Assembly (NCBI GenBank): GCA_036365455.1 | Contig: JAWQUS010000020.1 | Span: 8,157,001-8,221,000 of the forward strand | Reading direction: 5' to 3' | Origin: Macrosoma leucophasiata | Taxonomy: Eukaryota; Arthropoda; Insecta; Lepidoptera; Hedylidae | DNA: 64,000 nucleotides | Shown here: positions 1-10,428 of the stretch, piece after piece | Layout: each line of letters opens with the position of its first letter | How positions within the stretch are numbered: the stretch's first letter is position 1 | Notes under the pieces: model-generated | What the model was told of the DNA's origin: nothing | Database searches by the model: none | Seen by the model: the letters and a program-made list of their open reading frames with translations, nothing else | Made by a program: the position numbers and the translations under genes

Positions 1-480
1 GAACTTCTGAAAATAGTATGCAGGACTTTTTGTGGATAGATCAGTATACGTACCATAATTACATATAAACCCAAAACTTACGAACTGAAGTCATTTATTT
101 TTACACTACAATATTTATCACTAGAGTGACACTTTTTGTGTTTCTGTGTTTGCGTGCATGTGTGGGTGTAGTGTAGTGTATGTTTTATGTATGTGTGTGA
201 CTGTGTAAGTATGTAGAAGCTTGAAAAAAAATAGGCATGGTACGTTAATGCATCGAATGCAGGACATGAGGGACTCATCCAAATTCTTGCAAAGCGGGAT
301 TACATCTAGCATTACGGGACGGTCCCGCAGAATCCGGGACGGTTGGCCGCCTCATATTGAAAATAAATGTATTTATCTAGACTATCTAGAGTATCCAACA
401 AGAAATATTGCACATCGACCTTAGGAAGGAGACTTCGGCTTATTGCGGGTCTGTAGAGCGTTATTTCTTTCGCACCTTAC
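1..480. other. left flank, nothing recognised
   Basis: AT-rich DNA with a GT/TG-rich stretch near 140-205. I see no splice-supported coding exon, RNA gene or repeat that I can match elsewhere in the window. Confidence 0.5.
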
Positions 481-499
481 CTATGTGACGTTTGTCGGC

Positions 500-905
500 C
501 ATTTTGATCAAGTTTTGACCAATAAAGGACCATCATTGCTCACTGCATGCATGTATTTGCTCACTTCCCTCTAAAATGGACGAAGAGAGCAATGGCTGCC
601 ACATGCGTCATACTCGTGAACGGGTGCTGATGGTGGGGACTGTTTTGGTTTGCTGGTGCTATATTTCACTATATTGGATAGTTGTTGTTTTGTACTTATT
701 AAAATATAAATTGACGTTTACATTATTAGATTTTATCTGTATTAGACATAAGTTAAAAGTTTAAAATAATTCCTACTGAGTTTGTTGAGTAGCGGCGTTC
801 TTCTACTTGGGAACTCTGCTAAGTGAATAACTTAGTTTTTGTTATTGACGATTTTTTTTAAACAAATTTTTGGAAGAAAGGTATTGAAATTATTTATTGG
901 TATTA
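500..905 (+). mobile_element. LINE 3' end (family J), 5'-truncated copy
   Basis: This stretch matches the 3' untranslated part of the LINE at 49415-51505 (from about 50936) and of the minus-strand copy at 4903-7782. Shared blocks include the segment around 568-655 (GCTCACTTCCCTCTAAAATG, then the CATGCGTCATACTCGTGAAC block) and the block near 780-835 ending in AACTCTGCTAAGTGAATAAC. No reverse-transcriptase frame remains. Boundaries are approximate. Confidence 0.65.
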
Positions 906-1068
906 TTATATAGGAAGAGTGGATGTGGGGAGGATATTATATAATAAGAGGAATTGATTTCCTATATTTAATATATATTATATGAATTGATACGGTCCAA
1001 GAGATACTGAACCCTCCGACCACCGTTGGTCCTGTATGGCTGGAAATTTTTGTAGGGATAAATCATAA

Positions 1069-1130
1069 CACGCCAAGTACAAAAACCATCGCCTGGCCCT
1101 TGCCAGGCGATGGTTTTTGTACTTGGCGTG
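1069..1130. repeat. perfect 29-bp inverted repeat, 4-nt loop
   Basis: The left arm 1069-1097 is the exact reverse complement of 1102-1130, separated by CCCT. Part of the same sequence (CCTTGCCAGGCGATGGTTTT) occurs again near 1425-1447, so the arm belongs to a local repeat that has been copied in inverted orientation. Confidence 0.9.
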
Positions 1131-1665
1131 GTAGTTTTTGTACTTGGCTTTTGTACTTTTAACCTACTTACCTCAAATATCTTAGACAAACACCTATATA
1201 AATTTCAACTTTACAGAAGAAAGTTAATTTTAATTCATACATATAGCACAGCTTTCGGTTCGCCTGGCAGGCACTTGTGCTAATCGGAATCGCCTGTCAA
1301 TTTTTTTTAAACTTCTCTATTTAAAAACAAAATCATATAAAAATTTCAGCCTTACAGGTTCAAGTTTAATTTTTATTTTTTTTACATTTTCAAAAATGTG
1401 GGGTTCGTGAAGTGTCTGGCTGATCCTTGCCAGGCGATGGTTTTTGTTTACATTATATCTGTTTTACTTTACGTAATAGTTCACTCTTATGGTTGTAAAA
1501 TCTTACTAGAAATAAAAAATATTTTCTTTCTTTCATTGCTTACGTAGACAGTGTGCAGCAGAGAAAAAAAAATTGAAACTAGCCGATTGTCACCTTCATA
1601 GGCTCGCTATAGAATATTACTTGCTGGGTACTGTACTGACTACTACGCTTCAAGTGATAATAATA

Positions 1666-1950
1666 TCTATACAAATAAATAAAATTGGAGTGTCTGTTTG
1701 TATTATTAAAATAACCGCTTTTTACAAAATACATACGTATACAAGGTACATATACCAAAACTACATTTTTTACTGTCTGTCCGTCCGTCTGTCTGTCTGT
1801 CTGTTTGTTCCCGCTAATCTCGGCAACGCTTAGCTTATGTAATAAGGAGTAACTTAGGTTCCTTTTATACTGGCTGCGCCCACGACTTCGTCTGGGTAGA
1901 CACTGAACAATCATAAATTCTCACGCGGACGACGTCGTGGGCACAACTAG
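1666..1950 (+). mobile_element. non-autonomous Helitron
   Basis: The element starts with TC after an A (1665) and ends GGGCACAACTAG before a T (1951), the A|TC...CTAG|T arrangement of Helitrons. The interior shares AATTGGAGTGTCTGTTTGTA and the TGTCTGTCCGTC tract with the Helitron at 39382-40087. It has no coding capacity. Confidence 0.75.
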
Positions 1951-2074
1951 TCTACCATAAAATGTATTTAGATCAAATCGTCAAAAGGAGAATAAAAATA
2001 ATGACAAACTGGTTATTGATTCCAGGCATGTGTTTAAATGATTATTTAAATTTGGGAAAACAATGAGCAAGAAA

Positions 2075-2150
2075 TTGAAGTACGACTTTATCCGGGTAGA
2101 TACTGAACAATCATAAATTCTCACGCGGTCGAAGTCGCGGGCACAGCTAG
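2075..2150 (+). mobile_element. Helitron 3' end fragment
   Basis: The segment ends with GAAGTCGCGGGCACAGCTAG followed by T. It matches the last 75 bases of the Helitrons at 1666-1950 and 39382-40087, and only the 3' part is present. Confidence 0.65.
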
Positions 2151-2411
2151 TGTTAAATAAGGTTGGTGACATTTTGTTTGATATAGGTTTATTACAGTGC
2201 CAGTGTACACGGCCTTTCAGGATGCCTCCAAAACTTCATGGTACATGTTCTGGTAAAATAGCCATCGCTTTTCTCGAATTACTGACTATGACTTTGACTG
2301 ATTGATTGACATATACGCTGGTTAAAACGAATAAAAAATATTGTTTCACTTGACACTGGCAATATGCGTAACAACGATGTCATTTTTTTTTCTTTTATTA
2401 TTATAATAAAA

Positions 2412-2690
2412 CTAGCTGACCCGGCGAACTGCGCACCGCCTTCGAATTAAATAAAGTGTCAAAGATTTGACATGTACGAACTATTTGTATGGGGAAATGA
2501 AATTGTTGTTTTTATTATGTATTTTCCTTAAAATTTCAATTTTCTCACCTAATAGGTGAGAAAATTGAAACCTTCCCTGGACTTACAAAAATCATTCAAA
2601 ACCAAAATTTGTCAAATCGGTAAAGCCATTCTCGAGTTTTAGCGAGACTAACGAACAGCAATTGATTTTTATATATTTATTTAAATGAGA
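2412..2690 (-). mobile_element. Helitron-like element, second subfamily
   Basis: On the minus strand the element ends ...GGCGGTGCGCAGTTCGCCGG then GTCAGCTAG, the same type of terminus as 14895-15235. The two share interior text: CTCAACCGATTTGG-like sequence, the CATACAAATAG block and a segment of CCAGGGAAGG. It is non-coding. Confidence 0.6.
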
Positions 2691-2989
2691 ATAGGATATT
2701 AAAAAGCCTATCGCGAAAACCTGACGACGTACTTACAAATTGTTTTTTTTTATTTTATTGGATTTTTCGTAATAACACATGTGAGTGAAATATTATTTAA
2801 AAAATGGAAAGAAAAAAAATACTTCAGGCTTGGTAGAGTGACTGAACTAGTGATCCTAGTGGTCGCGGCTTCATGTCTGAAGTAAAAAAAAATCTTTCCG
2901 TTTTGTCTTTCAATCTACATTTAAAATGTTAGACATTCCAGACTAAGTAGATTAATAATTCAACAGGTACATATATATGAAGTACTTAC

Positions 2990-3061
2990 GCGAGCTATGC
3001 GAACACTTCCACTTATAGCTAACAATCCAAGGAATATGCATAGTTGACGTGTTGCCGACAT
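2990..3061 (-). CDS. putative first exon of a secreted-protein gene
   Basis: Reading from ATG at 3061, 24 codons (MSATRQLCIFLGLLAISGSV...) form a hydrophobic signal-peptide-like segment ending at a strong donor GTAAGT (2989-2984) in phase 0. A TATATAAAAT box lies at 3165-3156 with an ACAGA initiator-like site about 32 nt downstream. All six OBP genes here also have a signal-peptide exon ending in phase 0, so this could start another OBP whose other exons lie left of position 1. I found no matching second exon in 1-2989. It could be chance; identity is unknown. Confidence 0.4.
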
Positions 3062-3155
3062 GTTATTTAATATTATAAATAAAACACTTATTTTACAAGT
3101 CTGTATTACTCCTGCTTTGTACCAAGCTCATCTGTCCTATACCAGGTAAAGCATG

Positions 3156-3165
3156 ATTTTATATA
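3156..3165 (-). promoter_or_regulatory. TATA-like box for the 2990-3061 exon
   Basis: TATATAAAAT on the minus strand, about 95 nt upstream of the putative ATG. It supports transcription starting near 3133, but this is inference from motif and spacing only. Confidence 0.3.
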
Positions 3166-3551
3166 CAAACACTCGTGGCCTAGGTTTTTTATCTAAGATA
3201 ACAATCTAACTTCCACTTGTATGATGCTGAAGAATAAAAAGCGGGTAATTTTGTTTATTAGTTACGTGAGTTTTTATAATGGCTAATGTTAAACGATTAG
3301 GTAGGTACATTTAAATTAGTCGGAGACGGAAGACGCATTGACACGCTTTTTGTTAACGTCTTTAAATGATTTTGACATATTTTTTTGGCTGTCAACGTTC
3401 CAGGACATGTCTTAGCTGAAATTACTTCAAAGTACAGAAAGGCACTTTAAGGCACAGAAAGTCACAAACAGACAATATTTCACGACGAAACATGAGTTCT
3501 TAGTAAAAAAAAGAAAAGAATATGAAATCCAGCAAATAAACTAATTAAAAA

Positions 3552-3852
3552 CGTAACTTCACGCCTGTAATCCCCGAAGGGGTAGGCAGAGGTAAATGCA
3601 TGCATTCAAGCATACATGCAAACACCCACAATTCGCCGGTTACGTTTTGGCCCATGTAACAGGCGGCGAGCCTGATGACAGCTCCGGGCACATTACCAAA
3701 CTTCGAGCTACTGGCAAATTTCCAAAAAATGGAAAAATCCCAATAAAACCAGAGATAAAGGACTTGACACCGTTATCTCTTATAACTCCCTACCCGGGAA
3801 TCGAGCCCAGGACCTCAGTGTAGTAGTAGTGGCATGCTACCACTCGGCTACC
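3552..3852 (-). mobile_element. tRNA-derived SINE (family S), copy a
   Basis: Reverse complement of the SINE seen complete at 37191-37486. The tail end is CTGCCTACCCCTTCGGGGAT and the head retains degraded A- and B-box promoter sequence. It is diverged, for example in the head near 3820-3850. Confidence 0.75.
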
Positions 3853-3984
3853 GAAGTACAGTTTTAGCTTAAATTAATTTAATTAAAGCTTAGTTTAAAT
3901 TAATTGACAAATTATAAACCAATTACTTAAATAGCTTCGATGTTAAATAGTGACGATTGTTTTTATTAAAGACAACAGGTAGGT

Positions 3985-4612
3985 AGAGTGTGCATGATAA
4001 AGGATTCCGCAACTCTCTCTCTCCGACAGATGTTTCTCATTTGGACTGATCACCGACTGCACTGTTCTTTTTTGAGAGATTCGCCGACAGAACGATTCAT
4101 TCATCCATGGATGTTTCGTCGACAGACTGGTTCGCATTAGTTTGTTTCGACGACAGGACGTTTCCACTATGGATTATTCACCGATGCATGCATACTGTGT
4201 GAATTAATATATAAAAGTGTAGTCACTACAATTGACAATATAATCCAAGACTGTCAGCAAAGAAGAAAAAAAACCTAACACCAAAAAAAAGACCTTACCT
4301 GACTAAGTCGGAGGCGCTTGCGGTCCCCACCTCGCCCAATCAACACCGAAAGATGAAGAGGCCTGTAGTTAAAAGAATTATAGGTTTATCGTCGTGTCGG
4401 TGAAACATACAGTAGGTGAGACAGAGCGTCGGCAAAAGTGCCATATACCAAAGGTTCTGTCGGCGAACAGTCCATAGGTGAAATACTCTGCTGGGGAAAC
4501 GGAAATAAATGAATCGTCCTGTCGACGAAAAGTCCAATGCCAAAGCGGCCGTAGGAGAACGATTGCCGGACCGCGATAAAGTGCAATCCCGAAAGGACCT
4601 CCTTTCGGAAGC
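3985..4612. repeat. degenerate inverted element with internal subrepeats
   Basis: The left part (about 3985-4190) and the right part (about 4380-4612) carry related motifs in opposite orientation: CGCCGACAGAACGATTCAT on the left versus ATGAATCGTCCTGTCGACG on the right. Each half is built of loosely repeated units around TGTCGGCGAA followed by GTCC. This is fold-back-like architecture; the family is not recognised. Confidence 0.45.
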
Positions 4613-4739
4613 CGAAGTTTAACGGAAAACTATCGACAAAACAATTTTAAAATAGTATTTTTCTATTTCCTACTTAAATTTTTCTTTACAACAATTGCAG
4701 TAGCAGACTGACGCGACTCTACATTAACAAAACAGTATG

Positions 4740-4850
4740 AATAAGTTGGCTGCATTTTGATCTCTACTTTCTTTTTGTGAAGATGTCTATAGGCTGCAGT
4801 TAACATCTATGTGAAATACATGCTTGTTTGCCACTTTTGTTACATAAAAA
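4740..4850 (+). mobile_element. LINE tail, Zenon-like repeat (family Z), fragment
   Basis: Matches the last third of the repeat at 36683-36991, including CATGCTTGTTTGCCACTTTT followed by TTACATAAAA. Only the 3' end is present. Confidence 0.6.
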
Positions 4851-5534
4851 TTATACAATTGGTGCGTAATACGTATTGTGTTCTGCACGTATAATTGAGC
4901 GTAGGTGTGTTCAAAATTCAAAATTCAAATCATTTATTTCAAATTGGTCTACAAGGACACTTTTGCATTGTCGGGTTATAAGCTACCTAGAGAGAATGAC
5001 TTATAATAATAATTCAATAGGTATTAATAAATACCAATTTCAAATAATAATATTTAACCGATACGTGAATCATCAAATTTTTCAATTCCTTCATAGAAGA
5101 AAATGAAAAATCTGTTCGTCATAATCATAGTCATTCACTTAGCAGAATTCCAAGTGCAGGCACTTCTGAGAAGAACTCCGCTACCCAACAAACTCAGCGT
5201 GTTGCTCTTTTGTCAAAACCTTAGATTTAATACAAATATGATTAAATAAAATAAAGATAATGTGAACGTCCATGGCATATAAATATTTGCATATAAACAC
5301 ATACGCAAATACCCATCAACAGCTTAATATCGTGATAGAAAATAACACCCGCAAATCACAACAGACCAGTCCCCACAATCAGCACCCGTTCACGAGTATG
5401 ACGCATGTGGCAGCCATTGCTCTCCTCGACCATTTTGAAGGGAAGTGAGCAACCCGTCACACGACGCCGCCGAAGGCAAAGAAATTAAAGTGAGCATGAC
5501 TGTTATGATTACCAGTGCGTAGATAGCAATATAT

Positions 5535-6816
5535 TAGGTTGGGGAAAAAGTTTCTTCGCATTTTTTAAGATAATTCAAAACATTTTTTAATATAGTTAAT
5601 TTAAATTTAACTAAAGTATGTATGTACCATTTTGTTCGATAACCTTTTGCCATCTTGTAGTTAGGGATATGATCCCATTGCTATAAAAATTTTGGGACTT
5701 CTCATCAAAATACCGCGACAAGTGGATTTGGCAGTCCTCTCGTGATGTTAACCTAACATTGCATAAAGAATTCTGAAGAGACCGAAACAGGTGGAAATCT
5801 GAAGGTGCAAGGTCAGGACTATACGGCGGATGCATTAACACCTCCCAGCCAAACTCTCTTAATTTTTGCTGAGTGGCTATAGATATGTGAGGTCTAGCGT
5901 TATCATGATGAAACACTACACCCCTTCTGTTGATCAATTCCGGCCGCTTTCTCTCAACTTCTTGCTTTAATCTCATCAGTTGTTCGCAGTAGAGTTCAGA
6001 ATCGATAGTCCTGCCTGGTGGTAATAGCTAATAATGAATAATGCCCTACCAATCCCACCACACACACAACATCACCTTATTGCGAGTTAACCCGGGTTTC
6101 GCCACAGTCTGTGAAGCCTGACCGGCCTTTGACCACGACCTTTTTCGCACATTCTTGTCGTACGTGTTCCACTTTTCATCACCAGTTATCAGGTTCTTAA
6201 AAAATGATTCGGTTTCATTACGTCGTAATAAAGAATCACAAATGAGTACACGGTTCATTAGGTTTCTTTCAGTGAGCTCGTGAGGTACCCAAATATCGAG
6301 CTTTTTTTGGACCCAGCTTTTTTCAAATGCGCCAAAACTGTTTTGTGATCAATTCTCAGTTCTTCAGCTACGTCGTAACTACTGACATGTCAATCTTGCT
6401 CCACTTTTTCAAAAATGGCATCCATTTTATCCGTAATAGGGCGACCAGAGCGAGGTGCATCTTTGACATCAAAATTTCCGGATTAAAAACGCTTAAACCA
6501 AATTTGTGCTACTCTCAAAGACACTGCACTAGGTCCATAAACATCGCAAATTTTTTTCGCGGCTTGCGTTACATTTTTACCTTTTTTGTAGTAAAATTTT
6601 AAAATGTATCGAATTTCTTCATTAGATTCACTCATCTTGACAGTACGAAAAACAAATGAAAATCACACATTTGCCTAATTTGAATTTGGAATTATGTTCT
6701 TTAAAATTTTAACTTTCAATGATACCAAAACCAACCAGATACAAATACTACAGCCAAAGAGATTTTATTACAAGTTCATACATACTATAATGCGAAAAGA
6801 CTTTTTCCCCAACCTA
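5535..6816 (-). mobile_element. mariner transposon, full length, inactive
   Basis: About 1.28 kb with terminal inverted repeats of the form AGGTTGGGGAAAAAGT at both ends and TA at the junctions. The minus-strand transposase shows the mariner catalytic motifs TGDEKW, HHDNARPH and YSPDLAPSDFHLF. It is broken by in-frame TAG codons at 6046-6048 and 6028-6030, another stop in the N-terminal domain near 6484 and a one-base frameshift near 6301-6310. The catalytic aspartates are readable, but no single frame spans them. Confidence 0.88.
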
Positions 6817-7264
6817 TTAGATGAAAATCTGTTTGTGGCCAGAGCATACACAACGTCAATATCTATAACATAAGTACAATTTTATGAAATAGCCTGGCAG
6901 CGATCGCTAAAATCCCAAGGTGTACTATCAGTGAGATATTCACAAATTTTATAGTAATTACATTTGTATAAACGTTATTTAATTACTTTTTTTAATTTAT
7001 TAACAGATAGACTTTGAACATTTTTTGGGACTTTATTACAGAATCGTATACACTGACCTCTGAAAGAATTACTTACTCTATGCAGTCGTGTTACATGTAT
7101 GGACAACTTGTATTTGTTCCTTGTGTTCATATTATGATCATTCGTTCTCGTAGGAAACTCATTAATATTTTTCCGGACATACAATTAGTTTTCGTATATA
7201 TATTGACAAGCAACAGTCAAAATGTTTATTTCCTTAAATTTATCTCTCAGAGAAACTCTCGGGC

Positions 7265-7636
7265 TTAGCTCGTAGATAGCACGTACACGTAGCTCTTATG
7301 CAAAACAAAAATAGTATTGACGTCGGCGGAATTGTAGACCAGCCGAGCCGTCTCCACGTCCGTCAATAATCTTATCTTCTTTACTGCAAATGCTGCTGAG
7401 CTAAGTCTACTGGCCAATTTGGCAATATGGGGGCCCCATTGCAATTTAGCATCCACGGTAATGCCAAAAAATACCGTGGAGTCTATTAACTCCAATACTT
7501 CCTCATTTATTTTGACATTGGTGTCCACAAGTTTTATATTAGGAGTGGTGAACTTAATACATTTTGTCATTTTACTATTCAACAATAAGTTATTGGCACT
7601 AAACCAATGTACAACATTAGAGAGAGTATTGTTCAC
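7265..7636 (-). pseudogene. LINE reverse transcriptase fragment
   Basis: Encodes HWFSANNLLLN, then TKCIKFTTPN and KLQWGPHIAKLASRLSSAAF, which match the RT/thumb part of the LINE at 49708-50793. The segment after SADVNTIF jumps out of alignment, showing an internal deletion of the region that encodes the SYGILLWG motif in the better copy. A pseudogene of family J. Confidence 0.75.
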
Positions 7637-7789
7637 ATTGTTGTCTTTTAATTTTAAAAATTAAAGAAGTGTCGTCAGCAAACAATACCATATCTTGACT
7701 ATCGTTGATGATGTACGGCAAGTCATTTATATACACTAAAAAAAGAAACGGTCCTAGAATAGAGCCTTGCTATAAAAATATCAAAGCCT

Positions 7790-9127
7790 TCGTTACCTAA
7801 AGATCTTACTCAGAAATATAATTCAATATAATAGAATGACGTAAACAGAATAACTCGCGTATTTTATAATTCCTTGACATGCTTTATTTAAAATCAACTT
7901 AGGTCTTATTCTTAAATACAGATCGATCTATTAAAATCATGTTATAAAGGCCTACCTTAACTAATATTACCTGTGAATAGTAAAACGTGTTATATAATGG
8001 TTTTATATAAATATTTATCATAAACTAGGTTGAACCGATACTGCGTTATAATTAAATTATCAAGGCTTTGACAGGTACAATTTGTATGAAAATTAAAAAA
8101 TTGTTGTTATTTCTATTTTCTTTCTTCATATTTCGTCACGTAAATTTAGTCAAATAGCTGTTCTTGAGTTTTGATGAAAAAAATTCTTATGTATAGAGAG
8201 ATCATAGAGATATTAAGCGCTAAAGTATGTGAGTAGAGCATGGTAGAGCAGAGCATACTATAGACATTCAGGTGCATAAACATTTCATAGGAAATAGATA
8301 TTTTAATATATTTTACATGTATTTCCACTGCCTAAGATTTACGCCTCAAATAAATTCATGAAATTTTGTCTCTGTATCACAAATCTCTTGACTATCATAA
8401 CCATCTTTTAAGTCATGAAGTGGCAAACAAGCATAGAGTTCACATTGATGATAACTATTGGTAACGGTGCGGTGGTGCCTAAATTGGTTGCCTTGGTTGC
8501 CTATTACCCGTTAACTTATACAAGTTATAGTATACTTTAGCTGTAACCGATTTCCTTTCCATTTTGTTTAGGTATACAATACTGTCTTGATTGGATAGAC
8601 CCTCATTATTATTCTCGTAGTTTGGGTATGTACCCCACATACTTCAAAATCTTCATTTAAGGATTTCAATAACATTTCAACATGCAATCGATAAATCTGG
8701 AGTGGATATACGATACTTATCTACATAAATTTTAGGGTTATAAAATGTTCAAAATTTATGTTTATATAACTAAAAATTAAAGAAAAGTATCCGTTGCAGA
8801 TAGACGGAGGATTCCACAAGGAAATTCTAGGCACCCATTACCATGCAATTCTCTTAAAAGGATCTGAAAAAAGAACAATACAAGATAAAGGCAAGTAAGA
8901 AATCAATTATCCACGCCGTGTGAATTAGCTTCAGGTTTTGCTTGGAATTACCTTTGCTTACATAAGAACAGTACAAAGAACATTTAGTGAACTTTGAACA
9001 AATTAAATTTAGCCTAATGACTTATGAAGCGCTCGTCGATGAACAGAACTCAAAGGAAGTGTTTTTATTGTGGTAGAAATGAACTTTGCGCAGCTATACA
9101 TGAGTTAATTCTACGCTTATTAAGAAA
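7790..9127. other. intergenic, mostly unassigned
   Basis: AT-rich. A Helitron-like fragment may lie near 8030-8110 (GCTTTGACAGGTACAATTTG resembles the 14895-15235 element), and a fragment of repeat family Z is at 8410-8490 (minus). Otherwise I see nothing supportable. Confidence 0.4.
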
Positions 9128-9248
9128 CTAGCTGTGTCCGCAACTTCGTTCGCGTGGAATTTCCCAAAAAACAAATTAAATTTGGCTTTGAGCAGCATTT
9201 TTGGATTAATGTTGGATTTTTGGTTAATTTTGGATCATACAAAAACAA

Positions 9249-9404
9249 TGGTAATGTGCCCGGAGATGGCAACCGGTTCGCCACCTGTAACATGGGCCAA
9301 AACGTAACCGGCGAGTCTTGGGTGTTTGTGTTTGTTTGCATGTATGATTGAATGCATGCATTTACCTCTGCCTACCCCTTCGGGGATTACAGGCGTGAAG
9401 TTAC
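9249..9404 (+). mobile_element. SINE family S, 5'-truncated copy b
   Basis: Contains only the 3' half of the SINE, from GGTAATGTGCCCGGAGATGG to GGGGATTACAGGCGTGAAG. The tRNA-like head with the promoter boxes is missing. Confidence 0.75.
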
Positions 9405-9419
9405 GTACGTACGTACAAT

Positions 9420-9910
9420 CGGGCTTCGGGACGCTGGCCGTCGAGACGCTCGACGTCGGGACGCTCGACGTGGGGACGCTGGGCATCGGGACGCTGAGCC
9501 TCGGGATGCTGGCCATCGAGACGCTCGACGTCGGGACGCTTGGCGTCGGGAAGCTGGGCGTCGAGACGCTGGCCGTCGAGACGCTCGACATCGGGACGCT
9601 GGGCGTCGGGACACTGGGCGTCGGGATGCTAGGCGTCGGGACGCTGGGCGTCGGGACGTTGGGCGTTGGAACGCTGGGCGTCGGGACGCTGGGCGTCGGG
9701 ACGCTGGGCGTCGGGACGCTGGGCGTCGGGACGCTGGGCGTCGGGACGCTGGGCGTCGAGACGCTCGACGTGGGGGCGCTGGGCGTCGGAACGCCGGGCG
9801 TCGGGACGCTGGGCGTCGGGACGCTGGGCGTCGGGACGCTGGGCGTCGGGACGCTGGGCGTCGGGACGCTGGGCGTCGGGACGCTGGGCGTCGGGAAACT
9901 GGGCGTCTTT
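9420..9910. repeat. 15-bp GC-rich minisatellite, about 33 units
   Basis: Tandem units of consensus CGGGACGCTGGGCGT (reverse complement of the 43731-45712 unit), more uniform in the right half. Because 15 is a multiple of 3 and the unit has no stop in most frames, long artefactual open frames arise on both strands. Confidence 0.95.
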
Positions 9911-10038
9911 TTGTATGATGCATCATTAAAGTCATGTACGTTGCTTGTTTTATCACACAGAAAACACGGCTTCATCTTTAAATAATCTAATTTTTCTTTA
10001 ATACAGTAATTTGATAGTTGAGGAAAGTAGCATCCCAC
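9906..10038 (-). pseudogene. coding-looking fragment beside the minisatellite
   Basis: About 44 codons from 10038 read MGCYFPQLSNYCIKEK..., then KMKPCFLCDKTSNVHDFNDA, and run in frame into the minisatellite. The CxxC segment and flanking residues look like a real protein, unlike the repeat. No downstream partner or splice context is visible. It may be a gene fragment captured by a transposon; the family is not identified. Confidence 0.3.
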
Positions 10039-10235
10039 GCATGCGCAATGGATTTACAAGCGTCGTATCGCTGTCCTCGTCTGACTGGTGACGTTACGCG
10101 CTAGCTATTTTTCACGATACTTACAATATTAACCATCTTTAACAGCCAGCAACCCTTATTTGCAGCCAGATTTAATTTGGCAACTGCATACCATAATAAT
10201 GAGAAAAAAGTTGCTTTAATTTGATATATAACTAA

Positions 10236-10428
10236 CTAGCTGCTGCCCGCGGCTTCGCCCGCGTGGATGTCGTTTTATAAATATTTTTCCTGAATTTTCT
10301 ATGCTATTAACCACACGGAGCCCGAGACCTTTCCAACGAATGCAAAACCGTTTAAATCGGTTCGTGCGTTCCGGAGTTATAGCGTCAGGAAGGAAAACCC
10401 GACTTATTTTTATATTATAGATTAATGT
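10236..10428 (-). mobile_element. Helitron-like element, third subfamily
   Basis: On the minus strand it ends CCACGCGGGCGAAGCCGCGG, GCAGCAGCTAG. It is nearly identical in order to 21841-22022, sharing GGAGTTATAGCGTCAGGAAG and ACCCGACTTATTTTTATATT. Non-coding. Confidence 0.65.

Larger units (their letters stand above)
4903..7782 (-). mobile_element. LINE family J, minus-strand copy split by mariner
   Basis: Read on the minus strand, this copy runs from reverse-transcriptase sequence (7782-6860) through the 3' untranslated block (5480-5140) to a tail of repeated TTTGAATT units near 4908-4935. It aligns in order with the plus-strand copy at 49415-51505. The mariner at 5535-6816 sits between the RT part and the 3' block. 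The coding part has a deletion near 7300 and several stops, so it is dead. Confidence 0.75.
9128..9911 (-). mobile_element. Helitron remnant carrying a minisatellite
   Basis: The minus-strand 3' end is ...GAACGAAGTTGCGGACACAG then CTAG followed by T (CTAG at 9128-9131). The next 115 bases match, in order, the 3' flank of the large minisatellite at 45716-45807, so both arrays sit in the same place of the same element family. A SINE (9249-9404) has inserted between this flank and the array. The 5' end of the element is not recognised. Confidence 0.65.

Noticed and set aside
2219..2256. Minus-strand terminal exon NMYHEVLEAS with nearby AATAAA, possible partner of 2990-3061
   Set aside because: Too short, weak acceptor, no connecting exons and no homology; pairing with the exon at 2990 would be speculation.
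9352..9956. Arg/Ala-rich (GRRDA, SRRPA) and GVGTL repeat frames
   Set aside because: Same minisatellite artefact as above, on both strands.
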